From Bactericera cockerelli (lineage: Eukaryota > Arthropoda > Insecta > Hemiptera > Triozidae), in NCBI GenBank assembly GCA_024516035.1, contig CM044967.1, positions 11,201,592 to 11,265,591 of the forward strand: a DNA stretch of 64,000 nucleotides, read 5' to 3'. The number at the start of each line of letters is the position of its first letter. The first letter of the stretch is position 1. The position numbers and the translations under genes were made by a program. Under the pieces are notes generated by a model, which did not search any database, was not told the DNA's origin, and saw nothing but the letters and a program-made list of their open reading frames with translations. Below, one piece after another: positions 25,074 to 36,559 of this stretch.

Positions 25074-27845
25074 CTGTTAATTGTACAAAAAATATTACTT
25101 ATATACCTAATTGAGATACATATTCGATTTTTTATTGCGGACGTTTTGTTCATATGTTTATTTTGAACATACTAAACACTGTCCACGATTATGGGTTAGG
25201 AAAGCCACAGGTGTCTTCCAAACCAGCAATTTTCTCATTTTTCAAGTGGAATCATTCGTTCTTTCGCTATCGTTCAGAAAATCTGAACGGCTCAAATTTG
25301 TATTTTTTATTCAACTTTAAATTTCTACACACATAAAAGGACACATCCTTTTCTATTAGTGTGTCTCATATTATTTTTATGTACTCGTGTAGTAGTTTAG
25401 CTAAACTATAGTATCAGCACTAACTTATTATGTTTGTGTGTTTAAGTATCTTAGAGAATAACTCTTATTGAGCTATCATAATATTGTATTTAAAAAAAAA
25501 ATATTCTAGGTGCCCTTCAAGTATAAATGAACTAAGTCTTCAAGAATTTTCAAACCCATGATCACGTGTAGCTTAGATCACTAATATAGATGGATAGGTA
25601 CCTATTTGAATACATCTACGATATAATTTTATACAAGTTCTCTAAAAATTTCTTGAGGGCAGGTTTCTATCAAACCTACGTAGACTAGCGACCGCAGGGT
25701 ATTGGAGAAATGATTGGTAAACCCTGATTTATGAAGGGTGACGATCAATAAAGATTTATCGGTTTAATCGGTCATCATTGTCTCTAGAAAAAAAATAATT
25801 CTGCTTTTTTGTGACATTAATTTAGGCTAGCAAAACTCCTCTCCAAAGAAATTGTCCCTATGGCTATTAAAAAGGGATTTTTCTCTCGGAGTAAAAACAA
25901 TATGAACATTCAAACCAGGTACAACCATTTTCATTTTGAACCTCTTTCGGGGTATTGAGTTATTATCTCACATGGTATAGGAGTTGAACCCATGACCTTG
26001 GGATCCAGAAGCAAGTACTTCACCTCTCAACCACCAAGGCTGGTACTAGTGGCACACATCCAACAAGTAAGAAATTTAAGGATGCTAAAATAAAGAAGAA
26101 GAAACGCCTTATCTCAGAATGAAAAATTTCGTCACTCTCACACAGCACCTAATTGCTTCAATAATTCAGCGGAGGATGCAGTGACGAAACCGAAGTTCGT
26201 TCAGTAGAACCTCTATATTAATGACTTCAAATTTTTGCAAGAAATTATGAACCGGGTATAATTATATTTAAATTAGTCAACTGACGACTGCCTGACAATT
26301 TAGAGCTGACGATTCTCATGTGAATAGGCGGGGAAAGGTTAATTGTTTGGTCTAAGGGAAATTTTGTCAAAATTGACAAAAACCTTAAACCACCATATCG
26401 ATAACACTGTTCGAAAACTCTGGTACATAATAGATAATTCTATGTCCGGAAGAGAAGATAACGTGGGATAGTTTAACGTGAGGTGGTAGAAGAAATATAT
26501 GGACGCCGAGATCCAATGCCTTGGCGCCTGCCATGTCCTTTGATTTTATTTTTGGTTTTAACGTCCTGATGAGAGTTACTCAGGAAAATACAACATAGCT
26601 TTATTTTCAAACGAGTACAATTAAATTAAAGTTCGTAAATGTAGTCCAGACCTCACCCAGCCTGGTTTGGGCTAAAAATGGCAACCTCACTTATTCTTTA
26701 TTTGAGAATTGACAGAAAAGACCGAACTCAAGATCAGCGGCCCCCGGACAGTAGTCATGTCACAACCAGGCGCGGCCGGTGCTAAGGAGCTGCGGAACTG
26801 CAGCACCCCCAGACGAAAAAGAAAAAGAGAGGATTTTCTCAAGTCTTAGCTCGTGCACAATGAAAATTATCACACATTTCTAGAATAACTAAAGCATAAT
26901 TATTATGATTGGTATGGTAAACTGAGTCAAACTCTTTAGATACTGAAAGAGCGACTCTTTAAATCCCATTTTAGTCCGGTTTATTTGGCAGCACCCCCAA
27001 AATATTTTCCCACCGGCCGCTCCTGGTCACAACCGTTGCAAAGTACGCCACGTTACACCACGAAGGCTGGTGAACTCGGGTAAAATTAGAATATGTGTGA
27101 CTATATAAGTCAAAAACAGGTGCCGCTCCCCCAAATAAAGCTAGATAAACCTTATCTAGCAACAGTAAAGTTGCAGTTATTATTATTTGCTACAGAGAAT
27201 ATGTGTGACTTTGATTGAACTGCGAGTGAAAATGCACTTTTTAGTCCTATGTCAACAGTAAAGGCTTAACATGTTGACAATTGTTTAAAAGTTAGGAGAA
27301 AAATTTGAGCCGTGCGTCTCCCGGTGTGTGACAAATCTCAATGGTCAATTTTATGCATATATAGTACTTAAATTATCTATTGGTGTGGACCCTTCAAACA
27401 AAAGCCAGCCGTCATTCTTGAAATTCCCTTCCGTCTCTCAGATGAGAATAACTAAGGGCGGAATTAATAGACAAGATCAATAACTTAAGTCGTTGGTACG
27501 TGTCGGTTTTCCCTATCTTACACAGTACGCAATCCGTGACTTAACGCCACAGAGGTATTACAAAAACGTCTATTCATTCCGCCCTAAAAGTGACTGACAT
27601 TTGAAAGTTGAGACATTTGAAAAGTGTTTCTTACTTTGTAGCGCCGAATTTTTCTTCATCTGAGCACAAGACAAGTGACGAGTAAAGGATCCATTTTTGG
27701 CAAAGTAGCCCTGTCTGTCGTCGCCCTGTAGGAACAAACTTTCCGCGCTGACGGCACTGCACTGTTCATCGTTCCCGAGGGTCGATCTTAAATTCGCGAA
27801 GTTTACGAAAAACAACAAGTACAACCAACTGGTCTGACTAGCCAT
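24919..27845 (-). CDS. Tentative two-exon single-pass membrane protein, 121 residues
   Basis: Exon 1 (27845 down to 27635) starts MASQTSWLYLLFFVNFANL, a signal peptide, followed by an ectodomain with two Cys (DEQCSAVSAESLF, GYFAKNGSFTRHLSC). It ends in phase 1 at the donor gtaagaaac. The next good acceptor found, ttgtacaattaacag at 25074, opens an exon (25073 down to 24919) that in the required phase reads PTGNVTFE, then the hydrophobic IMVSTILSLLIFVL, then RRSNSNR and a stop. Signal peptide, membrane segment and positive stop-transfer residues come out in the right order, giving a type I topology. Intermediate exons may be missing, and exon 2 has another open frame. No family recognised. Confidence 0.33.
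26552..27074 (-). mobile_element. SINE family E split by a hAT MITE
   Basis: The inverse family E body (ttggttttaacgtcctgatg, cctcacccagcctggtttgg) continues to ggacagtagtcatgtcacaa c, is interrupted by the MITE at 26767-27025, and resumes after the target duplication as cgttgcaaagtacgccacg and cacgaaggctgg. The order of insertion is therefore SINE first, MITE second. Confidence 0.85.
26767..27025. mobile_element. hAT-type MITE, 259 bp, copy 1
   Basis: TIRs caggcgcggccggtg and caccggccgctcctg with an 8-bp target duplication gtcacaac (26759-26766, 27026-27033). It interrupts a tRNA-derived SINE of family E, so it is the younger insertion. The short minus-strand frame inside it is not a gene. 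Confidence 0.92.
27454..27587. mobile_element. 'agggcggaattaatagac' MITE
   Basis: TIRs taagggcggaattaatagac and gtctattcattccgccctaa around a conserved core (ccctatcttacacagtacgc, gacttaacgccacagaggta). About 134 bp. It lies just beyond the putative minus-strand exon 1. Confidence 0.85.
27635..27845 (-). CDS. Putative first exon with signal peptide (minus strand)
   Basis: Seventy codons from the ATG at 27845-27843 to a good donor. The local sequence is GC-richer and less repetitive than its neighbours. An upstream in-frame ATG at 27926 would bury the signal peptide behind 28 residues, so the inner ATG is preferred. A MITE (27454-27587) begins just beyond the donor. Confidence 0.45.
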
Positions 27846-28619
27846 GTTGTGGGAGCAGCGCACATGTAGAACTGATAGCAGAGAGCTAGGACCGAGTTCT
27901 TCAGAGCCAGGACTCGAGACTCCCACCCTAGACCCACAGCACGTGCTTGACGTGATCTACTGGAAATTCTAGACGGACGACAATGTCGATCGTTTTTTGG
28001 GATTTTCTTGGAACCTAGTACGTAAATACTTTTCTCATCGAAATCTATAATTTTCTAATTAAAAAAATAAAATCCAATTTCCAACTAGGTAATACAATTT
28101 TTGGGGAAAATCAAGTCTTTAAAATTTGGTAAATGGAAGGAAAAAAAATCGAATCGTATTTTGGTAGGTTGTGCGAAATTTTTTTTTTGACAAAGCTTAG
28201 AGATGTTGATACAAACATTTGGTATGACATGTGTGTTTGTAACATAACTATCATCTGTTTGACCTTTGAATCACAATATTATTTTATCGTGTCATTTTAT
28301 TGCAAATTTGACTAAAAAATTTACAAAATTAATAATTTAAGGTGTGATCGAACTTTTTTGGTCACATGGTTGCGTAACTGAATATTGTGATATATATTTG
28401 AAAAGCCTGAGTGAAGTATTTCCATATAACTTATTCAAGAGTAAATCAAAGCCCCTAAGGTATATTGTTTCCCTAGGTGTCTTTGACCACTTCTACAATG
28501 TGTTTTTGATGTGGTGATTTTACCTGATGCGTTTCCCAGACTTACGGTTGCTGGGACCTCAGACGCACGAAGCGTAGGGGCATAGTACCTTTAGATTGCT
28601 CTGCAGTCAACTTTATTGA

Positions 28620-28892
28620 ATGGTGGTGCTATATAACAAAGACTTCGAAGAACACCTAAGAGGATTCATAAGAGAGAAAAGCTGGACAAAAGAGGACGCA
28701 ATAAATAGACTAAAAATATGTAAGGAGAAAGGATTCATGGAACAAATGGCGACCCCAAGTATGTTTGAAAAAAGGCAAAGTATAAAAAAAAAGATTGCTT
28801 TATTGAATGTTAAAAAACGGATAAATTTTCTTCTCACCGGATCCTTCGCCTTCACCCTTGCAGGTGTGTGTGTGCATAGTCACCTAATCTAA
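28620..28892 (+). CDS. Unrecognised 90-codon ORF, possibly from a repeat
   Basis: The ORF reads MVVLYNKDFEEHLRGFIREK, then WTKEDAINRLKICKEKG, with protein-like composition. Its middle (ATPSMFEKRQSIKKK) resembles a stretch translated at about 40669-40710 (MPSPSRFEKKQSERRSRK), so both may be remnants of a dispersed coding repeat. No family recognised and no splice context is convincing. Confidence 0.2.
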   Translation: MVVLYNKDFEEHLRGFIREKSWTKEDAINRLKICKEKGFMEQMATPSMFEKRQSIKKKIALLNVKKRINFLLTGSFAFTLAGVCVHSHLI

Positions 28893-30177
28893 AATGTATT
28901 CACATCTATCGTACGAGTAAATTTCACTGACTTTTTACAGAAACAGCCATTACCTTTCACGTAGCAATCAATATTTGAGGCAGAAGAATACTGTTGATGG
29001 AATCTAACAATTGGGATTCTAAGAAAGATTTTGATGAAAAATGATCAAATCGTATTTTTGTACATGCGGAACAGATTTCACTTCTTACGTCTGACGAAAA
29101 TACGTCATGTTTTTTGGATTTGGAACGAAAAACCAAAAACAACAAGACGCAAATTATTTTATAATTCGAATGTTTAGAAATACTCGTAATAGGTATAACA
29201 ACTAAGAAATTTAAGATTTTATGATAGACCCTACTTAGGTATGTAGGTAATTTTATTTATTATTTGGTTAAGTTTCAAGTAGGTATATTGAATTATTGAT
29301 TCAAGTTGAAACATATTTTTTGGATTATCTATTTATTATCACTATAATTTTTTTTTAATCTAAAATTCTACTCCCGTTAAATAAATTTTTCATTTTTTAA
29401 AATAAATGTTATAAAAAAAGTACTTGAACAAATGAATTCCCTAATAAAATAAATGTTCAAGTGAGAAAGCTATCTTTGTTTCTCTCATTTTCTAGAAAAT
29501 GTTCACCACTAGGCCAAAACAGCTGCTGTCCAGAGATTTTAGTCGCTCAAAGAACCAGAATTTAGAGTGGTATGCAGAGTCCTCACTGTAGGGATGCCTG
29601 GGTCATTTGTCCCTTCAGCTGATTTTGTTATGCAGAGACGTTTGTTTGAAGCGCCTGTGCGCATGCGCATTCAGATGTCTCTTGAAAGAAGAGATTGTCA
29701 AAATCGAAGTTTTCCCTATAACAAGCTCAGGACCACCCTACAGTGATATAGGGATAAAAAACCTTTTATGCATACCAGTCTTAGTATCACGAAGGTACAC
29801 GGTACAGGATATACATTATTTTGAGTTATGCTTATATAGTTAAAGTCCCATTGCATAGATAATTGTTAATGGACAGATTTCATCATGAACTTTACAAAGT
29901 TCTTCGTACACAATCAAATGGTTAATGCCCCGTTAAGTTTACAATGAAATCAATGCAATCCAACAATCAGCATTGTTAAAGTTTATCATAATAAACTGCT
30001 TTTGTATAAACTCCTTTCTATTTCAGCAGTTAGTTAATGTGCAGTATACTTATTAGTTTGTCCAGAGTACTGCACATTGCATAACTGAAAAAAATAAAAG
30101 GAAGTAATGGAAATCCACATCAAATCTGTAACTCCAACAAAAAAACAAAACACAAAAACAAACCAAATCTTACATCA

Positions 30178-30330
30178 GTCAGTCACCGTGACTACGAGTA
30201 ACGCACTAGGCTTGCACGCACGGTGACCTGGGTTCAGATCCCAGTAGATTCGAATTTTCGGCTTTGAATGTCTCGGTGCCCGCTCATACCTACTACTTGA
30301 GTTGTTTGGATAGCGGCCATTGGGATCCTT
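30178..30330 (+). mobile_element. tRNA-derived SINE, family B
   Basis: cagtcaccgtgactacgag, ctaggcttgcacgcacggtg and gggttcagatcccagtag, then the gaattttcggctttgaatgt body. Confidence 0.82.
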
Positions 30331-30410
30331 ATGAAAACGAAATTGTTATTTGAGAGATGAAAAAATTGACGAGAAATTTCGTAATGCTGATCTATCCACT
30401 AAAATTGTAC

Positions 30411-30565
30411 ACTGGTAGTCAAGTGGTCTGGTAATCCAGGTAGTGTAGGGATCCGTTGGTTCGAATCCCACCCAGTGTGTGAATTTTTCCTCATTAATTT
30501 GAGTTTGGGACTACATAATAATAAGACTCTGAGGGTTAGGTGGTTAAACTCCCCTGGTGATTTGC
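30411..30565 (+). mobile_element. tRNA-derived SINE, family C
   Basis: cactggtagtcaagtggtct, ggtaatccaggtagtgtagg and ggttcgaatcccacccagtg, then the body tgaatttttcctcattaatt. It lies about 80 bp after a family B copy. Confidence 0.85.
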
Positions 30566-30629
30566 TCCAATTTCAAAAAGTTTCATATTTCTGGAAGTTT
30601 CATAACCTCCTGAGTAACTTTGGTTTTGT

Positions 30630-30900
30630 GTCTGTCGGTTAAAAACATTCCTTGTAACACGCAAATCTTAGACTCTACTGAACGGATTTTAACGAAATTT
30701 TATACACATATGTATTGATGTTCTGTGGGTGGTCCCATACTAAATTCATCAACTTCGCACTAGCGGTTCGTGGTGATAGAAACCATGCGCCTGACTACTA
30801 ACTTTTTACTTATACGCTGATATCTCGTGAACGGTTCATCCGATTTTGATGAAATTTTGTATGTATATGCATATTAGCCTTCTACTATTCTACATAATGC
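30630..30900. repeat. Probable dispersed repeat (aacggattttaacgaaatttt type)
   Basis: Contains actgaacggattttaacgaa and, about 150 bp later, aacggttcatccgattttga, each followed by an attttrtayry motif. Such diverged paired blocks are common in arthropod transposon flanks. No coding part. Confidence 0.35.
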
Positions 30901-32506
30901 ATTTAACGTGATTTTTTAATAAATTTTGATTGAGCTCTGACATTAAAAAATCTATTTGTCACATCATTATCGTTTAGCACAAAAAGATCGTGCAATCGAC
31001 CCTGTATTTGGAAGGGTATTGTACATTAATTTCATTAATTTAGTGCAAGCATCAAATTTCTGGAAAAATAAAGATTAAAGAACAAAATCGCTGGAAAACT
31101 AAAAAAAAAAAAAAAAAAATGATATTCAAATCTTTACTTTTATCTAATATTTCTGAAGTAACAAACATGCAGTCAAGTTAGTACATAACCATATACTTTC
31201 TCTCCGATTTTACAATGAAGTATTAAAAAATGTAAGTAACTACAAGGTTAATGACCAATTAACTAAACAAATTATAATTTATTACCTTCATAACTGCAAA
31301 AATTATATATCCAAATATAGGGTACTCCATGGTAAATATCAGCGCTTTGCAGTCTGCATTGTGTAAAATATTAATATTTCAACTGAAGGTAAATTATTAA
31401 GTTCAAAATATAAATATCTTCGAGTAATAATGGATGATTATTGGAAATGCGTTTCTATAATTTTTCTTTCATATTGCTTAGCTCTGATGTTAAAAAATAA
31501 TTGAAATTTTGGACAAAAGTGTGTATAAATACGGTTTTCAATTTGCCGCTACCACATAATTTTATTTTTCAAGGCACCCACCCGGTCGAAAATTCACGAG
31601 GAACTATTGTTTCCATAAAAGTGTATTTTATTTCGATTATGTTATGATTATTTTAGTTGAATTGTTAACACTACTTCCACAGTATTTTTTTTATTATACA
31701 TCTATATAAAATAAGCTACGAGTGGTTGGATTACTCTAAAAAACCCTGTACCCCACTGCACCCTGTATTATACATATCGAATAATAGCATTGTGTTTAAA
31801 ATAACAAGAGCTCTAACTCTTGAAATCTAAAATTATGTAGAAGACAAAAGGACACATGAATGACAGAAAAACGATGAAAAATATGAAGTTGTAAAATAGA
31901 TTCTTAACCAATCCAAGGTCGACACTTTTCAATACAACATGAAGTAGATAACTAAGTTGCAGGAAAATTACTTAGACACAATTTGATCCTTCTAGATTGC
32001 ACACTTGCACATGAAGAACCTAAAGTTTTTTGAAGGTCTTTTAAATTATAGTGTTGATTGTTTCATTTCTTTCATAAGTTTCAAAAGTTTCATGGAAATT
32101 TTGAAGGCATGAAAATTAAATTAAAATGACCAGTTTATTATTAGCCTTTCCTATATAATTTACTAGCGGGCAACGCCCGCTTCGCGTGGCCAAAGCATGG
32201 CCACATTTTTGTTAAGGCATGGCCACCGCCGCTGCATAAGTTTTATGGTTATTGAAGCACTTCTTTATACACCAGGTTCTTTGTTATACCATCTGGCTGT
32301 AACACAATGAGGGACTTGGCAGACCTTACTCTTGAAAAAGCAACATAGAGCTGACCGTGGGAGAAGCAATCGTTCTAAGGTCAATTCCAGCTAGCTCAAG
32401 AGTTTGCCCCTGTGCCTTATTTATCATCATGGCAAAACATAGTTTTCTGGGGAATTGAACTCTTTTGAAATTAAAGTGGTAGTCGGAAATCACATTAGAA
32501 CCCAAG

Positions 32507-32697
32507 AGAGAGATGGGAGGGCACTACAACGAAATCAGTAGGTGCCCTACAGCGCCGCACTTGAAGTAATGATATTTTTCGGTTCCAAGTGCGCTTAGCT
32601 TTTAGAGAAGGTGGGTTTTTAGTGGGTGGAAATCCCACACCCCAGGCAGGATCTGGGTGTCTTTGAAAGATTTTTTCCTGCCTTCCATTAAAAAAAA
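32507..32697 (+). mobile_element. A-tailed SINE-like insertion in the Helitron helicase
   Basis: It ends in a run of A and is flanked by the direct repeat agaacccaag (32497-32506 and 32698-32707), a 10-bp target duplication. The body starts gagagatgggagggcac and has no obvious tRNA A/B boxes. It is of unknown SINE class. Confidence 0.6.
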
Positions 32698-32744
32698 AGA
32701 ACCCAAGTGCATAGTTGCTAATGAACAGATTAAATGAGCACACA

Positions 32745-32815
32745 AATAGCTCAGTGGTTAAGCACTCGCTTACGTTGCGGAAGGTCCCGGGTTCGAACCC
32801 CCGCGCCGACAAAAA
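32745..32815 (+). mobile_element. tRNA-like SINE head inside the Helitron
   Basis: tagctcagtggttaagc resembles a Pol III A box and gggttcgaaccc a B box. The spacing resembles a tRNA. The unit interrupts the helicase reading frame. A related B-box end (gggttcgaatccc followed by gtcgac) is seen near 770-787. Confidence 0.55.
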
Positions 32816-34182
32816 TAATCCTGTGTACATATACCGTTTCACCTGCACCAGCCCCTGTGAATATAACTGCCTCGATAATGTTTTTTTTTTTTTTTTTTTA
32901 AGGATGTAATTTGAAGCCGCGTGCCGTTACACAATTTCGGGGGTCTCAGATTTCTTAGTAATATTATTGGTGCTCCAACCTTAAGGCATAGCCGATGGGG
33001 TGGCAAGCCAGGAGGATTTAGTGTATTAAGAAATTCGGTTGGGTAATGGATGGCTTCTTCCTCTTCCACAACAGTGTCTACGGATTCGTAAGTTGATAGT
33101 TCAGAAGGCATTCTTTTTAATAAGTCAGATAGTGTCTAGGAAGGTGTTGTAATCGACTAATAACTGACAGTGTTCGATAGGAAATACAATTTTTTCATTT
33201 TGTTCAGGTAACTGTCCATAACCTATCCGAAGCAAAAGCTTCAAAAAAACTTCTGTATTTTAATTTACTAGCGGGCTAAACCAAGTATAATAATTATAAA
33301 TCCAAGTCTACACACTGCTCTGAAATTTGGGAAAATATATTTTGCATGGTTCACCTAGTATTTTCATTTGAAAAAAAGGAAGACCTTTTTTCATTGTTCG
33401 CCCAAGTGATCATTTTTTCTGAGGTTTGAGGTCTATTGTTAAACCATCTGATATGCAAAAAAATCTGCTGAAATAAGTGTGTACCTTCAGAACAATAGTT
33501 ACATACTCGTATTGTTGCATAAAATCGATACATGAGTTACATAACATAAGTAGTCTAAGCAACTTAGGAGGAATAATAAAATTCCTGATACATTTTGTGT
33601 GTAAATTCATACTAACATCAAAAGTCACGCTCTATTAAGCAAATCAAGTTTCTGCAGTTTGGCAGTTCCCTTCTAGAAGAGTAATATATTTTGTACAACC
33701 ACCAACTGGTAGACAGAACCAAAATGAACTTTTTGGTATCACTCTTTGTAGAACTTTTTGACTCTAAAGTATAGAATTTTATAGATGAATTTTCGGAATG
33801 ACAAGGATAAATTTAAACCCCTCCTTGTGGAATATAAATTAAAACAAGGAAATAAAGACGTTCCTCAGCCAAAAAGTTTTTTTTTTAAATTGGCCTTAGT
33901 TATTTAAAATCTTAAAAATAGTGCCTTAATCCACACTTTAAGAGCCAGTATTGACCCTCTATACCTCAAAAAGTAACATAAAAAATAAATAAGTATATAC
34001 CTATATTATTTGGTTAGTAGTTTACACCACGTTCATTGCCAATCCGGGAGAACTGTGATCCTGGTGAGGGGATAGGAGGAGTGACAGTATCAAGATCATC
34101 ATTCCAGCATCCATTCTGCGGAGAACCTTATCATTCCTTATCAGTTGTCTCCTGTAGGTGTTCCTTACTCTTAGCCCACAGA

Positions 34183-34231
34183 ATGCTTACCCTAAAAAGT
34201 ACAACAGTTCAACTTGTGACCCTATGTTTTG
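34183..34231 (+). CDS. Secreted protein, coding exon 1 (signal peptide start)
   Basis: The ATG at 34183 is followed by 15 more codons and donor gtaagt. A good acceptor (ttactcttagcccacag) ends two bases upstream of the ATG, so a 5'-UTR exon further left is likely. The frame stays open back to about 34036, so a longer N terminus is possible, but only this ATG gives a signal peptide. Confidence 0.5.
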
Positions 34232-36522
34232 GTAAGTCGAGATTTTCTTTAAGTTTTGGGGACGTTCCTATTTTTTTTTTTTTTTTTTTTGTGCTGTTGA
34301 CAATTTTGTAAGTAGAGTTATTTTTTTAAATTTTGGTAAGTACCCACCTCATTTTTAAAATAAATTAAACTGATGATTTTTAAGGGCAAAATTAATAGAC
34401 AAAATCGAGTTCTTAAGTGATGACTTAGCACTGGTTTTCCCCATCTAAGACAGTACGTGTGTAAATTGAGACTTAGCGCCAAAGAGGTATTCTAAAAACT
34501 TCTATTATTTCCGCCCCAAGTTTCGTAGTCCAAATTCCGAATATTCTCCTGACTTTTCTTCTCTATTTTTAAACATGGTTAAGTCACCGTGGACTTGCTC
34601 AGTTGCACTATAGGCTTGCACACACGACGACTTGACTTTGTATCCCAGCATTGGAGTCGGAATTTTATTTATCTTCTCTGTTCTTTGGATGTTTGGGGTC
34701 CACTCAGTAACCCAGTAATTGTGAAATAAAAGCACAAAGAAACATAATTATATATGTATTTTTTAAATATTTTTTCTTCAATGCAAATGGATGAAAAACG
34801 CTTTTGCCCGAGACGTTCAGTTAGTCCGATTCCTGTAGTGTTAACTGTAACGTAACAAGTCATTTGCTTATTATAAAAAGTTGAGGGGTGTCTCTTTTAC
34901 ATGAAACGTTATAGAGTTGACCCGTCTTTAAATTGTTCATGGAAAATGAAGTTAGCGTATGTAGTAGGTACATAGGTAACTACATATTTTTCTGTAAGAC
35001 CCTGTATGATAAAATCTTGACTAAGGGCCAAAATATAGAATAAGATTACAACGAGGGCAAGGAAAACCGTAACTCGAGATATGGTGCGTTATTTTTGGTG
35101 GAAAGTCCGACTAAAAAGACCGTCTTGACTTCCTTTATTTGTGTTGTAATCTTATTTTACAATTAGACACTAACCTGATAGTTCTCAGTTTATCAACTCA
35201 GGGTAACTTTCTTATGGTCCCGTCTCGGTCTGTCCCGGTAGCTCAGTGGTAAAGGCGGCACTCTCTGGTCGCGATTCCAGAGGTCGCGGGTTCGAAACCC
35301 AGTCGGGACATGACAAGTTATCCTCCCATTTGGGATTTTTACCACATAAAAATATGTCTTGGGCTTACTGCTGGAATAATGGGACTTTAATAGTCCTAAT
35401 CGGGCAGTATAAATAAGGCGATATTATTGTTATTGTGTTTTCCTGTTTCATCTTATCAAACTTCAAGAAATCAGCCAGTTGGCTATACTATAATAAGGAG
35501 CTTTTTTTCACTTTCCAGGTCTCACATTGCTATTCGGATATGGTGATGCTTCACCTCAGTTTTACAAACACTTGAATGGAGGACATTCACTTGAGAAAAA
35601 TCGTTTTAATGCTGATCAAGAGGTAAGCCATAATTTTTGTTAATGTCAATCTATAGGGCGATCTTCACATCTCATCCAGCCAAGGTGTCACAATAGATCT
35701 AATTAGGTTGCAGTGTTAATTGTAAGGGTTTCACTGAAAACCCTGCCACCAGGTCAGATAATAATAAATACATGTAGGTATGTATGAGGTAGTCTGTCGT
35801 ATTTTCTTACTTGTTTGAGTTTATCGTTTTTTTTTTATTGAGAGTTAGATGAATATCGAATCTATCTCAGAATTTAATACATCTTCAATGATTCACATCA
35901 TCATCATAGGGTGGCGTCATCGTGAACGATGGTGACCAGACAGTGGAGGAATGACTCAGCACTTCTACCACTGTCTTTACAAGAAGGCTAATAATTGACA
36001 AGGGCCCCCAGAACCAAGCATTTTTTTCTCGATTCACATCGAGAAAAAAAATCTGTAGCCAACAAACACGAGGGAGTATTTTTCTCTTTCAGTTCTGATT
36101 GTGGTAGGAGGATTGATGCCTATGTTAATCTTCTGAATGTGCTTCAGAGGCTGCCTTGTGTTCTGCAGAGGCTGCTCTGCTTACTTGTGTAAAATTCTTA
36201 TATTGAACTAGATAACATGTTAATTTTATTATTTGGAATTTTAAATATGTAAAGATTTCAATATAGTTTTATGCATGTACTCTGATTCAAGATTGTTCCG
36301 GAATAAGTGCACTTGAAAAAAAAAAAAAAAAAATAGAAATAAAATAAGTGTTTTATGAATTTCAGGGGGTTCCAGACTACTTGAACATATTCAAACAGCT
36401 AACGGACAATTCACATCAACCGTCCAGAAATTCTCCTTCACTCAAGGTCAAGTTTGATCCTAAATCATTGCGAGTGTCGCGGTAAGTACTTAGTTCTAAT
36501 TCCTTTAATATTGTAATACTGG

Positions 36523-36559
<37 letters not shown>

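Larger units (their letters stand above)
32249..33111 (-). pseudogene. Helitron helicase (RepHel) C-terminal remnant
   Basis: Read from the right, motifs in order are: the block from 33111, YPTEFLNTLNPPGLPPHRL and KVGAPIILLRNL..PKLCNGTRL; then IIEAVIFTGAGAGE; then NFKRVQFPRKLCFAMMINKA with QGQTLELAGIDL; then after a frameshift DCFSHGQLYVAFSRVRSAKS; and the stop at 32249. These are conserved superfamily-1 motifs of Helitron helicases. The coding is broken by a SINE-like insertion, a second insertion with a target duplication, an A-tract expansion and at least one frameshift, so it is a fossil. Confidence 0.88.
32164..33268 (-). mobile_element. Decayed autonomous Helitron, 3' end and helicase C-terminus
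   Basis: On the minus strand the element ends gcgggcgttgcccgctag|t: a short hairpin followed by CTAG, the Helitron 3' signature. The right limit is only approximate: coding stops being recognisable at about 33250, and another ctagcggg motif lies at 33268. Inside are helicase fragments typical of Helitron RepHel, interrupted by two SINE-like insertions and a poly-T tract. Confidence 0.8.
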
